Assembly: GCA_012931725.1 (NCBI GenBank)
Contig: CM022949.1
Location: 3,445,934-3,509,933 of the forward strand
Source: Litsea cubeba
Lineage: Eukaryota; Streptophyta; Magnoliopsida; Laurales; Lauraceae
Reading direction: 5' to 3'
DNA length: 64,000 bases
Shown: in pieces, positions 1-13,000 of the stretch
Position numbering within the stretch: the stretch's first letter is position 1
Layout of the letters: the number at the start of each line of letters is the position of its first letter
Program-made: the position numbers and the translations under genes
The notes under the pieces: generated by a model
What the model saw: only the letters and a program-made list of their open reading frames with translations
Told to the model about the DNA's origin: nothing
Databases searched by the model: none

Positions 1-403
1 TTCATTGTATGACATAATTTGAGCCAGGTGTTCTACCCGGTTTAAGTCAGCTAAATTTGACATGCTTATGGTACATTTGTGCATAGTTGTGCTCATTGGG
101 CCAGGCCAGACCGGGCTCGCTCAGCCTGCCTTGGGCCGGGCCTGGATATATAATCTACGCCTGTTCAATATTTTGGCTGTGCATAGAAAGTGCAAAGCCC
201 AGCCCAGCCCTAATGAAAGGTGCTTGTAATTTAGTGATATTTTGTCCAAACAATTGCTAGAAAGCCCTACAACTAATAGAAAGCCCAGTTTGGCCTGGCC
301 TGATTGACTAAATGGATGGGCTTGGCCCTGACATTTATGGGCCACGTTGGGCTTGGGCTGGACATAGGCCTGCGTTTCTAAAGTCGGGCCAATCAATACT
401 CAC
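1..403. other. Kinase intron 18, partial, with a GGGCC-rich repeat
   Basis: No exon matching the expected coiled-coil end is visible. Bases 85-400 are rich in GGGCC/GGCCC words and resemble 8,215-8,410, suggesting a dispersed repeat without clear borders. Confidence 0.5.
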
Positions 404-1030
404 CAGAGACTTCTCAGTTATGGTAGCAGGTATTTGAATGCATCCTCCATTTGATGTATTATTAGCTGGAGAATATAAACCACATATCTAGTTTAGTTAT
501 CTAACCAATAAAAGAAATAGGAGTATAGAAAATGTACATTGAGATGTGAGGAATGGAATGGTAAGCACCTGATATATCACCAGTACTCAGTTGCTTCATC
601 AAGTTTAGGATGTTATCCTATTAAAATAGTATTAAAAATAAAGAAAATAAATAAATCCTAAACAAATTAGAATGAAAGATCAAAGATATTGAAATTTGAA
701 AAGGAGAGATTCTCATGTGCATGTTTGGGATAGCACAATAGTATGACATGAGTGCAGTAGTCTAGTATTAAAAAGTTACTTGTTGTTAGCCCTCACCTCA
801 TGTGTTAACTTAGGGTTTTATTAAGAATGTCATAGAAAAAAAACTAATGATCTCATTTTATGGGGATGCAGTTTTTCAGCTATTATATATCTCTTCAACA
901 CAATACATACCCTCTGAATGATATTTGTCTGTAGAATATAATGTAACTGCGAAAAAAGTGAAGAGCCTTGATTCATCGTAGCATCACCGGGCGATGATGG
1001 TAGAGAAAATGAAGGATGTTGAGTAATCAC
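404..1030 (-). CDS. Kinase gene exons 16-18: C-terminal tail, incomplete
   Basis: Exon 16 (1030-911) encodes 40 residues including LHYILQTNIIQR. Exon 17 (617-569) encodes DNILNLMKQLSTGDIS. Exon 18 (465-404) ends in TEKSL before a strong GTGAGT donor. In relatives this is followed by a Glu/Arg/Leu-rich coiled-coil end (family knowledge). No matching exon is visible between base 1 and 403, so the gene continues outside the window. These exons are separated from exon 15 by an 8,056-bp intron containing Copia-1. Confidence 0.88.
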
Positions 1031-4000
1031 CTACATAATCCATAGGTTTTACATAAGAAATTCAATGTAATAAGAGCTAAATGCTAATCTCAAATCCATT
1101 TCTTCACACACCCACACACACCCACACACCCCGAAAAAGAGGCAAAAAAATGATGAGAGGATTCTGGATAAGGACCATCTAAACAAGAAATACGACAAAT
1201 GTAGAATTTGTTGCCCTATCCTACTCCATTCATATAGTTCCATGTTGTGGAGATTCATAAAGTTGGTTTTAGGGAAAAAATTTAAGCCTTTATACCTTTA
1301 TGAAAAGTTTAGAAACGCTCCAAAAACTTATTCCTAAAAATGAAGTTCAATAATAATTCTGTCCCTCGACCAACAGGAGATTGTTGCTATGAACTGACGT
1401 TGTTATTTTCATAATCCTTCATATGAAAGCATCCTGTTCTCCATTTCTTCAAATTATACCATCTTTGTACTTCTGTGTGATGTGTCATCTTCATTGGTTC
1501 TCTCAAAAACATCATCCCGATAAATTAATTTTGGCTTTTCCTCATTATGATTTGGAAAAAAAAAAACAACCATTGGACAGCGACCTCTAGACTTTACATA
1601 TCAGGAACAACTATAACTCTCTCTCACGCGCGCGACACAGAGAGAGATAGTGGGGAGGGGGGGAGTCACACATGTGAATGAGTTTAAATATGTAACAAGA
1701 GAAAAACAGTGCTTTCACATGCATTTTGCAAATATTTGATAAAATGTAAAGAGCAAAATGAGAGGAAGAAGTTTGGAGGAAAAGTTGATACCTCAATTGA
1801 GGATCGACTCACCATTTTATAATCATATTAACCCTAATTACATGCTATCAATCAGCAGGATTACAATCAGAATATAAAGAATAAAGAATGTAAATCTCTA
1901 TACATGGAAGAAAATCTATGAGATAAGATGTATGACAAGCTGTACAAGACTCAATACAGTCCCACACGTGGGATATCCTTCTTGGGCCTAGATGGGCCTT
2001 AGTTATCTTCTACACTCCCCCTCAAATTGATGTGGTAAGGCAGAAAACATCAATTTGCTAGTGAGATCATGATGACGCGTTTTGGGAAGAGCTTTTGTGA
2101 AGATATCCGCCAACTGGTTAAGAGTAGAGACATGAGGCAAAGTGATCTTCTCCGTAACAACATGCTAACGGATGAAGTGGCAATCAATCTCAATGTGCTT
2201 CGTTCTTTCATGAAAGACCGGATTGTTTGCAATTCTCGTAGCACTGGTGTTGTCCCCATGAAGAGGTGTAGATCTACCAATGATGACACCGAATTCACAG
2301 AGAAGACGGCGTAGCCAGATGATTTCAGCACTTGCAGATGACATGGCCCGATATTCAGCCTCAGCAGAAGATTTAGAGACAGTGGTTTGCTTCTTACATT
2401 TCCACGAAATCAAGGAGTCCCCAAGAAACATACACCAGCCAGTGGTAGAGCGCCGAGAATCTGGGCAACCAGCCCAGTCAGCATCCGAATAAGCTGATAA
2501 GTGCAGAGAAGCGCCCGAAGAGTAGAAGAGACCATGGTTAAGGGTGCCTTTGACATAGCGGAGTATGCGCAAGGCAGCAGCAAGGTGAGGTTTGTGAGGA
2601 TTGCTCACAAACTGGCTAATCGTATGAACGGCATGAGAAATATCTGGTCGGGTCATAGTTAAGTAGAGTAAACTACCTACTATTCGCCGAAAAACAGAAG
2701 GATCATCTAGGGGCTGGCCATCATCCCTACGGATCTTGCTGTTCAATTCCATAGGAGTATCAAAAGTGTGAGCATCATCAAGTTGTGCCGAAGTGATTAA
2801 ATCTTTAGCATATTTCCGCTGATGAATCCGAATGCCAGATTTGCTACGTATGAACTCCAGCCCTAGAAAGTAAGTGAGAGGACCAAGATCCTTCATTCTG
2901 AAGTGGCGAGTGAGATGACGTTTGAGATCCGTAATACCGGCACTATCATTGCCACTGATAATCATATCATCAACATAGACTAAGAGAAATGTGTAGCCTT
3001 TTGATGTCCATCGGAGGAAGAGGGAACTATCAGAGTGACTCTGGCGAAATCCAGCTTGAAGGATAGCGGCCCGAAATTTATCAAACCAAGCCCTGGGAGC
3101 CTGCTTAAGTCCATAAAGAGCTTTCCTCAATTTACAAACATGGTGTGGAGGACAAGCATAACCCGGAGGTGGTTTTAAATAAACAGTTTCATGTAAGTCG
3201 CCATGAAGAAAGGCGTTTTTGACATCCATTTGCCATAGGGGCCAGTTACGGGCTGCAGCTACACGAAGGAGGGTGCGAACAGTGGTCATTTTAGCCACTG
3301 GTGCAAATGTCTCCTCATAGTCAATGCCATACTCCTGCTTGTAACCCTGTGCCACCAATCTGGCTTTGTAGCGGTCAAGACTCCCATCAGAGTTAACCTT
3401 TATAGAGTAGATCCATTTACTGCCAATCACAGAGGTGCCTTCAGGAGTCGGGTACCAAGTCCCATGTGTTGTTTGCTTCAAGAGCAAGCAACTCCTCAGT
3501 CATAGCATCCTGCCAATATGCAATCTTCGAAGCCTGTGAATAAGAGGTGGGAATAGGAGCACTATCCAAAGAAGTGAAAAGAGCAGGGAAGCCATATCTG
3601 TCAGGAGCAACAGAAGGACGACTAGAGCGTCGCAAGGGTATAACACTATCGGTGGAGGAAGTATTAATACCTGAGGGTGTAGGAGGCAGTATTGGGAGAT
3701 GATCAGGAGAAGGAGGCCCCACAGGAGGAACCTTGTTACGCCGGACATAGACCTTGGTAATAGGTGGTGGTGGAGAAGTAGGTGCAGGAAATTGTGGCAG
3801 ATAAGAGACAGCAACAGGATGTGTATCCAAACGCAAAGAGAAGAAAGGAATGTGTTCTAAGAAGATTACATTACGAGATATTCGCATGCGTTTCTCAGAT
3901 TGGTCATAGCATAGAAATCCCTTGTGTTCAGTACTGTACCCTAGAAAGAGACATTTGGCAGCTTGAGGTGACAGCTTAGTGCGTTCTGTAGGTGGAAGAT

Positions 4001-7000
4001 GGACAAAGCATAAACAACCAAAAACACGCAAGTGAGAATATGAAGGAGTATTACCAAAGAGAGCTTCATATGGAGTAGTCTTTCCTAGAACGGAGCTAGG
4101 ATGACGATTGAGGAGATATACAGCAGTCTGTGCAGCATCACACCAAAAGGTGGGAGGAACTAAAGATGCAAGGAGGAGAGAACGAACAGTTTCAAGAATA
4201 TGTCTGTTCTTCCTCTCCGCAACACCATTTTGCTGTGGAGTATGTGGGCAAGATTTTTGGTGAAGAATTCCTTTATCAGAAAGGAAGGCAGAAAATTCAT
4301 GGGATATGTATTCTCCACCAGAGTCAGACCTAAGAGTTTTTATTTCTTTCTGAAATTGAGTTTGAACCATTTTGTAAAACTTTTGGAAGAAAGAAAAAAC
4401 TTCAGATTTGAAGCGCATGAAATAAATCCAAGTGAAACGAGAATGATCATCAATGAATGTCACATAATACTTAAAGCCTGTCCGACTCAAGGTGGGTGCA
4501 ATTCCCCAAACATCAGTGTGAATAACATCAAAAGATGATAACGCACGAGAACTATGAATAGGAAAAGGCAAGATATGACTCTTACTCAAACAACACGTTT
4601 CACACTTAGATTGAAGGAAAGAGGACATCACTTTATTATTAAAAGTGGGTTCTAAAAAACCATTTTTAAATAGGGAAAGTAAATACGCATTGTTCACATG
4701 ACCAAGACGACTATGCCACACAGTCCACAATTTATCTAACTGAGGAGAAGAAGAAGAAAAGAGAGAATGATGTCCAATGTCCAGCAGAAATAGTCGACCG
4801 TGTTTACTCCCTGTTGCGATCACCTTCCCAGTTTGCCGCCCCTGTATGACACAACCAGTGGAAGAAAAGATAATATGGTACCCATCATCAATAAGTTGTC
4901 CTACAGAAAGTAAATTGGCTGATAATTTGGGAACAAAGTAGACATTGGGAAGGTGGAGAGACTGGCCAGAGACACCAGATAAAATAATGGTACCAATTCC
5001 AGAGATGATTAATTGGTCTCCATTAGCAGTGGTGATTTTTTCTTTTCCAAGGTAAGGGTGAGAGGCTGTAAAGCTACTTTCTACAGAAGTCATGTGGTTC
5101 GATGCTCCTGAATCTAGAAACCATGTGGATGGGGTGATGGATGAAGACAGAGATATTGAAGAATGAAAAGCTGGAAATGCTAGAGGAGAGTGAGATTGAT
5201 ACCGATCACCATTAGCATCATAATTGTCCATAGTAGAAAAGAGGCAGGAACAATACTAATAGCAGCAAAGACAGCAACAGTACTTTTGAGGATGACCTTG
5301 AATCTGGTGGCAGAGGAGGTACGTGGACCCCACAATCTGATCTAAGCCCCAGATCAGATAGTTCCCAGCATGCAGCACAATCAGCAGTAGTTGTGGGAAT
5401 CAGAGAGTGACAACAGAGTGACAACAGAACAGAGCACAGTGCACCCAAGGGGTTCTGTTCTACACTAATCCAAGCCGAGAGAGAGATGGAGAGGACTAAA
5501 CAGCAATCAGTCAGCAATAACCAGCAAGAGATGCTGAGTGGCTGGTTTAGATAAGTTACTGGAGCACTCAGATGAACTCCAAAGCAAAAAGGGAACCCAA
5601 CAGTGACCAAAAACAGTCCAGACGACCACTGTGAAGGTGCTAGAGTGGTCACGTGGGGCCCACAATGGGATCAGATCTCTGATCAAATAATGCGGTCTTC
5701 TGTGGGAGACTTTTTACTAACTTCCAGATCAGGTTGCATAACAAATTGATGAAAATCCGCAAAATTCAACGGATCTGATGAAAACTATCTTGTAAAACTA
5801 TGAAAGCACAAGTAGCAGTAAATGGCCTACCTCTGATTTGTTAAAAAATCCTGAAAAATGCCCATAAATCTTAGAGAAGATGGGCGACCCTTGTGGTGGC
5901 TGTTGTTTGTGCTATCTGGATGATCGGATGATGGCCGCAGTGAAGCAGTGAAGCACAAACGGTAAAAACCGTGAAGCTCGTCAGTGTGTCGATTTGAACA
6001 TGAACTCTATGAGCGGACCAACAGCAAGATCAAAGGTAGGGGATGGAAGGACAAGATATTTTCGCAACACCAGGCCAAAGTTTCACTCAAATCGGATCAA
6101 AATCCACAAATTTGAACGGCTGTGATGGAAACTGCCGGACAAAACTGAAATATCACAAAATGAGGTGGATATCCTACTTCTGATGATCCAAAAATCTTGA
6201 AAAAATCTCCATAAATAAGAGAATAACCAGACGAACAATATAGGCTGCTTCCGCTGCGATGATGATGATGATCAAAGGTGGGCCACCTCTGATCAGGGAT
6301 GATCAGACACTATCGGAGAGAAGTTTTCACTTCAGGAAGAAGAATGATCAATGATAGAAGACAATAGAAGAGGGATTGATCATAACCATAGCTTTGATAC
6401 CATGATAAAATGTAAAGAGCAAAATGAGAGGAAGAAGTTTGGAGGAAAAGTTGATACCTCAATTGAGGATCGACTCACCATTTTATAATCATATTAACCC
6501 TAATTACATGCTATCAATCAGCAGGATTACAATCAGAATATAAAGAATAAAGAATGTAAATCTCTATACATGGAAGAAAATCTATGAGATAAGATGTATG
6601 ACAAGCTGTACAAGACTCAATACAGTCCCACACGTGGGATATCCTTCTTGGGCCTAGATGGGCCTTAGTTATCTTCTACAATATTAACCATCTTAGCTAA
6701 CAGCACTGCTATAGTTAGATTAAATTTTGAATCTCATGGATTTTAGGAATACTTTTTTCTTCAGGGACCTTTATGTCCTCATTTTATGGGTCCGGTTTTT
6801 TATAGAAGAAGTCTAGAAAATCTCAAAGATTATTTGATCCACGCCCTTCGGTATACAAAGGACAATTATGAGCAAAACAATAGCTAGCATTGTTCATGTA
6901 AGGAGTTAGTGTTTATCTTTCAGCCACTCTAGGCTTTAATCACTTCAACAATAGTTTGCTGCATGGCAAAAACCAAATAATTCCCGGATTTATGTCTTAC

Positions 7001-10000
7001 TTCTATCAACATTCCACCCGAAGTGTCATTCCTGCTTCTAATCTCTCTTTGGAGTCTCACCCTCATCTCTTCATGCAACTAAGGTAAAGTACTGGCCTGT
7101 TGCTTTACTTTAAATCGACAAGATTAAGCAACAAGTATTCTGCTACTAGAACTTTAAAATGACCCTAGGCCGTAGTCACTGTTCTATATGCAACATTAGC
7201 CATGAAGTTCTTGTCTTTATTTCTTACCGAAAGCCATGAAGTTCTTGTCTTTATTTCTTACCGAAAGAAATGATTGTGACTAAGAGGAAGGCATAGCTAG
7301 ACAATTTTCTAGGGGCTGTTAGTTATTCATACATTACATCAATCCTCAAATTCTATGCTAGTATAATACAATCATTGTACCCTTTCGGTAACAAGACTTG
7401 ACCCCCATCACCGGTAACATGAATTGAAACCCCACAACCTCATCTAATAACATAATATTTGTTCAGAGATTTATTCATCCATGGCCTGTATCCATATTAT
7501 GGAAGCTTCCAACATCCATTCATTTGTACTTCGCATCATCATTAAAGCCTTGTGCCCATTATGTTAGGGTCATCAAAAGGAAAGAGATTTTTGACAATGC
7601 ATTAGAGGTTACTTCTGGTAAAAGCACTGATTATAGGAGTTCTTTTGTAAAGGGGTTCTTGGATAAGGAGCGAGATGGGTAAGATTAAAAAAATAATAAT
7701 AATAAAGGGAAAGGGAACTCAAGGGAAGCATTAGTTAAAATATCTCCATAGTTGATCCATTATGATTGACCTTTTTTTTTTTTTTTTTGGGTTGGAGATT
7801 GACCTATTGCGATTAAAGAAGAAGGAGCTTTAGTTGTCACCTATTGAAAGCTATTATTTTTGTTTCCCTTGGGGTAGGTTAGTGCTGAGGCTTTGTCTTT
7901 AGGTCTATGCGTGGCAGATTCATCAGTGCCTTGTAGTGTCTTGCTAAGTTAATGCAAAAAGTTAATGCTGTCATTTCTTCTTCTTTTTTTAATAGAAACA
8001 AAGGTGGTTGAGGATTAATTGATTCTGGGAATGTGTCAATGTGATCTAAATGAAGGTTGTCCAAACTAGTATTTTAGTTATTAGCAATTATAGTCAGATA
8101 CTTCAAAATACGTAACTTAACTGTAAAGTATCGTAATCGAATACTTCAAATCTTATGTGGGCAATTCATATCCCTGACATCATTATGATAGGTCCCTATC
8201 ATATGCTCCAAAGGTTATAGGACTAAAATTTAGGTTGGGATCCAACCCATGGCCTGAAATTTGGGCCCAGGCCCAGCTCATTTGCAAAAGTTGATGTGCA
8301 TGTGTTAAAATGTCAGCTAAGTTGGGCCTTTAGCATAATAAATGGTCCCAAGCCAATCCCTTTTCGCTATCAGGCCAGAGCATAGCCCATGGGCCCGAAA
8401 CACCAAAATCTAGATTATAATGCATATAATGATATAACGACCTAAAACACATGCCATAAAACACATCTAGATTCACTTATCTCGAAACAATTTCTAAATG
8501 CTTATAATGCATTAAAAAATTGCATACACAAACTCAACCTTTTATTTTATGGCATTGACATCCCTAGAATGCATTTGTATTGATGATAGAGCACCAATGT
8601 CTGCTAAAGTTGATTCCAAAATAATTCCTTACTGATTATAGATGCATAGCCATATTAGGTGCATATATCACACACGTATAACACAATTGTTTCTACTCTA
8701 TAGGATGCACCTTTCCATAGGTCAAATGTAATGATGATGGAGGTTTGATACCGATAGAGCCGAATATAAGATAATAAATGAATACAGAAGACATATTATT
8801 CCAAAGGTGGGGGCATGGATCAGATAGGCATGCCTATTATTTAGTCCCACATCCAACCCATTGGCGGAAAAGTTGGGCGCAGAGCGGCTGGACAAAATCT
8901 GGACAGGGCCTACTCTGTGAGCCAAAAACAAAGCCTAAATCTAACCAAATGTTGGTAGAACCTAGGCTGGCCTAACCATAGTATTAATTATCAAAAGCAC
9001 TATGATTCCTATGCTTAGATAAACATTATATTAGGCAAAAAGCAGCAGTCACAATCATGTGCCTAAATCTCCTTAAATCCACTAACCTGCATACTGTGAC
9101 TCTTTTGTAGCAAAGGAGTTGGAAGACTCTGAAAGAAAATGACGACGATGATTAAATCAAATTGAATTGAAAGATAAAACATCAAGCTAGAATCAGAATA
9201 GAAATTCCACCTTTTCTAGGCCAACACTCTCAGATGTCACCTTGAAACGCCCTTTTTGCTGAACAACTGGAACCTTTCCTTTCTCATCAGATTCATCACC
9301 ATTTGATGCTGCAATAACACACTTCAGATATGGGAGGCAAACAGTGAATATGATAACACACTACAAGAGCTTGATTTGGAACCAAATCAACCTAAAACAG
9401 ATAAAAGAAAAATGGAAATAGCTTGAACACAAAGTGGGAAAAAAAAAAGATTCTACACAGGCCTGCCAACTTAGATACTTTAGGAAGATTTTCCGAAGAT
9501 GTATCATCTACTACAAGGGAAACCACTGGAACACTGCAATTCCCGATATTCTGAAGCTGATTTTGGTGTTTCTCACTGAGGAATATACATGATATCAAGA
9601 CAAAAGTCAAATAAAACTAACATAATAATGATAATTCATTAGTTATGGTTATAAAATTAACAACACAATAATCATTTCACCATGAACATATACAAATACA
9701 ATAAGTAGAAATATATGCTGGTGATAGCATTGAACACCTCTAGGGGAAAAGATGATTATTTCTAATGACGTGGTTATGATAACGATGGTGATAAGAGATA
9801 CTAAAAGACATCATGAGAGGGAATTCAGATTTTGACCCATATCTCAAAAACCAATCTCAGAGGTGTTTTCAACTTCTCAAATTAAATTTAAGAACAATAT
9901 AAGGTGTTGTTTATGACCTTACTGACTAATGCCATCAGAAAATTGGGAAAAAAAACTAGCAGCTTTAAGTAGGACACAGTTATATCCATGTATTTTAACG

Positions 10001-13000
10001 TAGTGGAAAAACATAATTCTGAAAATTGAGCGAATCTGTAAAATGTTGCAATAGGGTACTACAATATAAGGGTTTTTTATTTTCTTTTTCTGAGATGGTA
10101 TAATGGGGTCAAAACAGTGGCATGTTGCAAATGATAAAATAGAAAGAATACATTATGTTTTGGCATTCTGTCAAAGACCTTGCAAATTAATGTGAAAAGA
10201 AGCGACAATTGCCTTTATGGCTTTGATGCACCAAGTCCTATAATATGGGAGTTGATGAATAAAGAACAGAACTTAATGGAGCTCCAAGATCTGAGATGGG
10301 ACTTTAATCCCATTGCTTGTTAGGGGGATATGATAATATAATTAACATCAACCAACTTGGGAAGGGGGGCAGCGGGTTTGTTACCTGTAGATATGTAGGC
10401 GAACATCGTAAGTGTTAGAAATAGGTTATTTTTTATGCCTTCAATGAAGGATATCTGATAATTCAATAGTAATTTGTGATGCACATTTACCAAATTTCGT
10501 GGCAGATCTAAATAAACTCACCTTAAAGGCTTAAACTCCCCCAAAGTAAAGGGGAAAACCAAAATGCCACATTAATAGGGAGCTCTCAAACCATTTTCTC
10601 CCACTTCTACAACAGGTGGCCATACAAGCATTTAACATCAGTCATACAATCAATCCTTGAGGTGCCCACTAGAGAGAAAGAAAGAACTAGATCTTGATGA
10701 TTCCTGCCCCTATACCAAGTTGTTCAGTGGGTTTACAATTTTAAGAAAAAATCATAAAGATGGAAAATATTGTGACATTTTTACCTTCTCCTAAAAAAAT
10801 ATCATAAAAATTGTAATATAAATTTGAAGTGTCAAAAAAGAAAGATTATCCTGGAACTTCCAAGAGATTTAGCCGAAATATCTTTTATAATTCACATTTT
10901 ACTCTAAAGTTTTAAAAAATTCCTGATAATGACACCATCAATATCATTTCAAGAACAAGACTGATTTGCCATAATAAGACGATAGACATATCTTTATGTT
11001 TATTGGTAACTTAGGTTAACATATATTTTCTTCGTTGCCTATCAAAAAAATAAAAAATAAAAAATTATAAATTAGGTTAACATTTATTTCCTTGAATTGA
11101 CAGGGTAAGCCAAGTTTCAAGAAATTGATTCATTGCGTGCCTCTATGATTGTTAATGTAAGTATGTTGTCAGACATCTTCAGCACTATTTATCACATGGA
11201 TAGAAAATTAATTAAAATTAAATCTTTACAAACGCACTAGTTGCATAACAAGAACCATATTATTTGGCACATGTGCACAATATTAATTACATCTATAGAA
11301 TCAAAATTCAAAAGTACTACACATGCAGAAATGGAAGCACGACTCAAGCCCATAAAACAAAAGTGATAATGGATTGCAAGGACATTAAAGAAACACATGT
11401 TAACAAAACAGATTTTGTTATAGGAACAGTTAATAGCAAGATAGTGCTGGTAAACTGATTCACATCATACATCAATGGATATTCTTTAATCAGACATGCA
11501 TCATTGATTGATATCAAACCTCTCTCCTTTCAAAGGGGATACACAATTATCCGTTGCATCAGGTCCCATGGAAACTCCACTCTCGTGAAAAGAACGTGTG
11601 GTCGTACAATCTAGATGCTTTTCATAGGTCCCAGGCCCACCACTTTCATTCAAATCAATCTTATCGACATTGTCATGAGACAGAAAACCATTCTGCAAGA
11701 TATCTTGTTCACAAGTTGAGCCTCCGGCACTATGCTCATCTTCACTTCCACTGCATTTACCAATACAAAATGGGAAGTCAGTGACAATTCAATTATAAGA
11801 ACAGTATCAAGCTACAGGTGATGTAACTCATGATTATTATTCATGAGTGCCGAACATATGACTAAACTAAATCACATGTTGCTAAATAATGGTGGAAGAT
11901 AATTGGGATTTTTAGGCAGCTCATGCATACACTGTCATCCTTCATTTTACAAGCTATTTTACAACTAGGACATGAGAACCATACTATTGTTGTTGTTGTT
12001 ATTTTATTATTATGATTTATGACAATGCACCAAATGATTCTCCTAGGGGTGTTAGGAAACGTACTTGGTATGGTTTAGAGATCGTTCAGATAATGGGAGA
12101 GCGCTTGCTGTATTCTTCATCACATCATCATCTTCCTGTCAAACCAAATCTCATTTGGATTTTGGCAGTCCCAAATTGACACCATGCAGAAAAGTTCCAA
12201 ATTCTAATAATTGATACTTACTTTCTCCCTTAATGAGTTGGTCATATTAGATGGCACCCATTGTGACTGCCTCTCCTGCATACTGTCCATCCGAAGGAAT
12301 GAATTTGAGCAACATCCTTGATCCTTTTCGGCATCATCAATATCTTGAATCTGGAAAAACATTAGTCATATAATCTTGAACTGTCCAAATCTTATAAAAC
12401 GCAAATGTGTTTCAGAATGGTTTGAGAAGGATCCAAAATTTTTCTCATGCCCATACCAATGAGGCTTGGGTCTTCACGTCTTCAATGTTGAAATTCCATC
12501 CACTTATTCCTCGTTTGTATTCATTCTATACAGAAACCATACTGAAGTCACTCAATGCAGATGGTATCAAAAAGCACATCTTGTCAATATGAAAATAACG
12601 AAACAAAGAAAAGTCAACCCAAGTTACATCTGAATAGCAATTATTTTATAATTTTCAGAAAATGATAAGAAAATTAAAAAATATAGAAGAACTCCACAAG
12701 GACTTCTATGCCACGAAAGTCAATACCATAGGTGACGGTACAAAATAAACAATAAGCATAGAATACCAACATCAAATACAATTTTATATTTCTGTTAAAT
12801 GAAAAAAAATAACAAATTCCTAAATGAAAAAAATAACAAATTCCTATTGTTTTATATTCCAAAAATGCAGAAACTATGTGACATGTATTGATTGAAGACG
12901 TATCACAAAATAGTGAAACTGCCTAGAGTTGATTATACTCAAATCACTCAATGTGTTTGTTTCTTTGGCTTGTCAATATCATGAGAAGAGAAAAGATATG

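Larger units (their letters stand above)
1737..6680 (-). mobile_element. Copia-1: Ty1/copia LTR retrotransposon, gag-deleted
   Basis: A 4,944-bp element on the minus strand inside kinase intron 15. It has two 278-bp LTRs that read as identical, TG...CA ends, and a 5-bp target duplication ATATT at 1,732-1,736 and 6,681-6,685. The primer site just inside the 5' LTR reads TGGTATCAAAGC, one base off the initiator-Met tRNA match. The polypurine tract beside the 3' LTR reads TTTGAGGGGGAG. Protease, integrase, reverse transcriptase and RNase H are recognisable, but gag is almost absent: the frame jumps from MDNYD directly to the region before the protease. A one-base insertion and a nonsense change break the rest of pol. 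Movement would need proteins supplied by an intact relative such as Copia-2. Confidence 0.95.

Noticed and set aside
85..400. A bounded transposon made of GGGCC-rich sequence
   Set aside because: Similar stretches occur at 8,215-8,410 and 8,870-8,970, but no matching termini or target duplication could be found.
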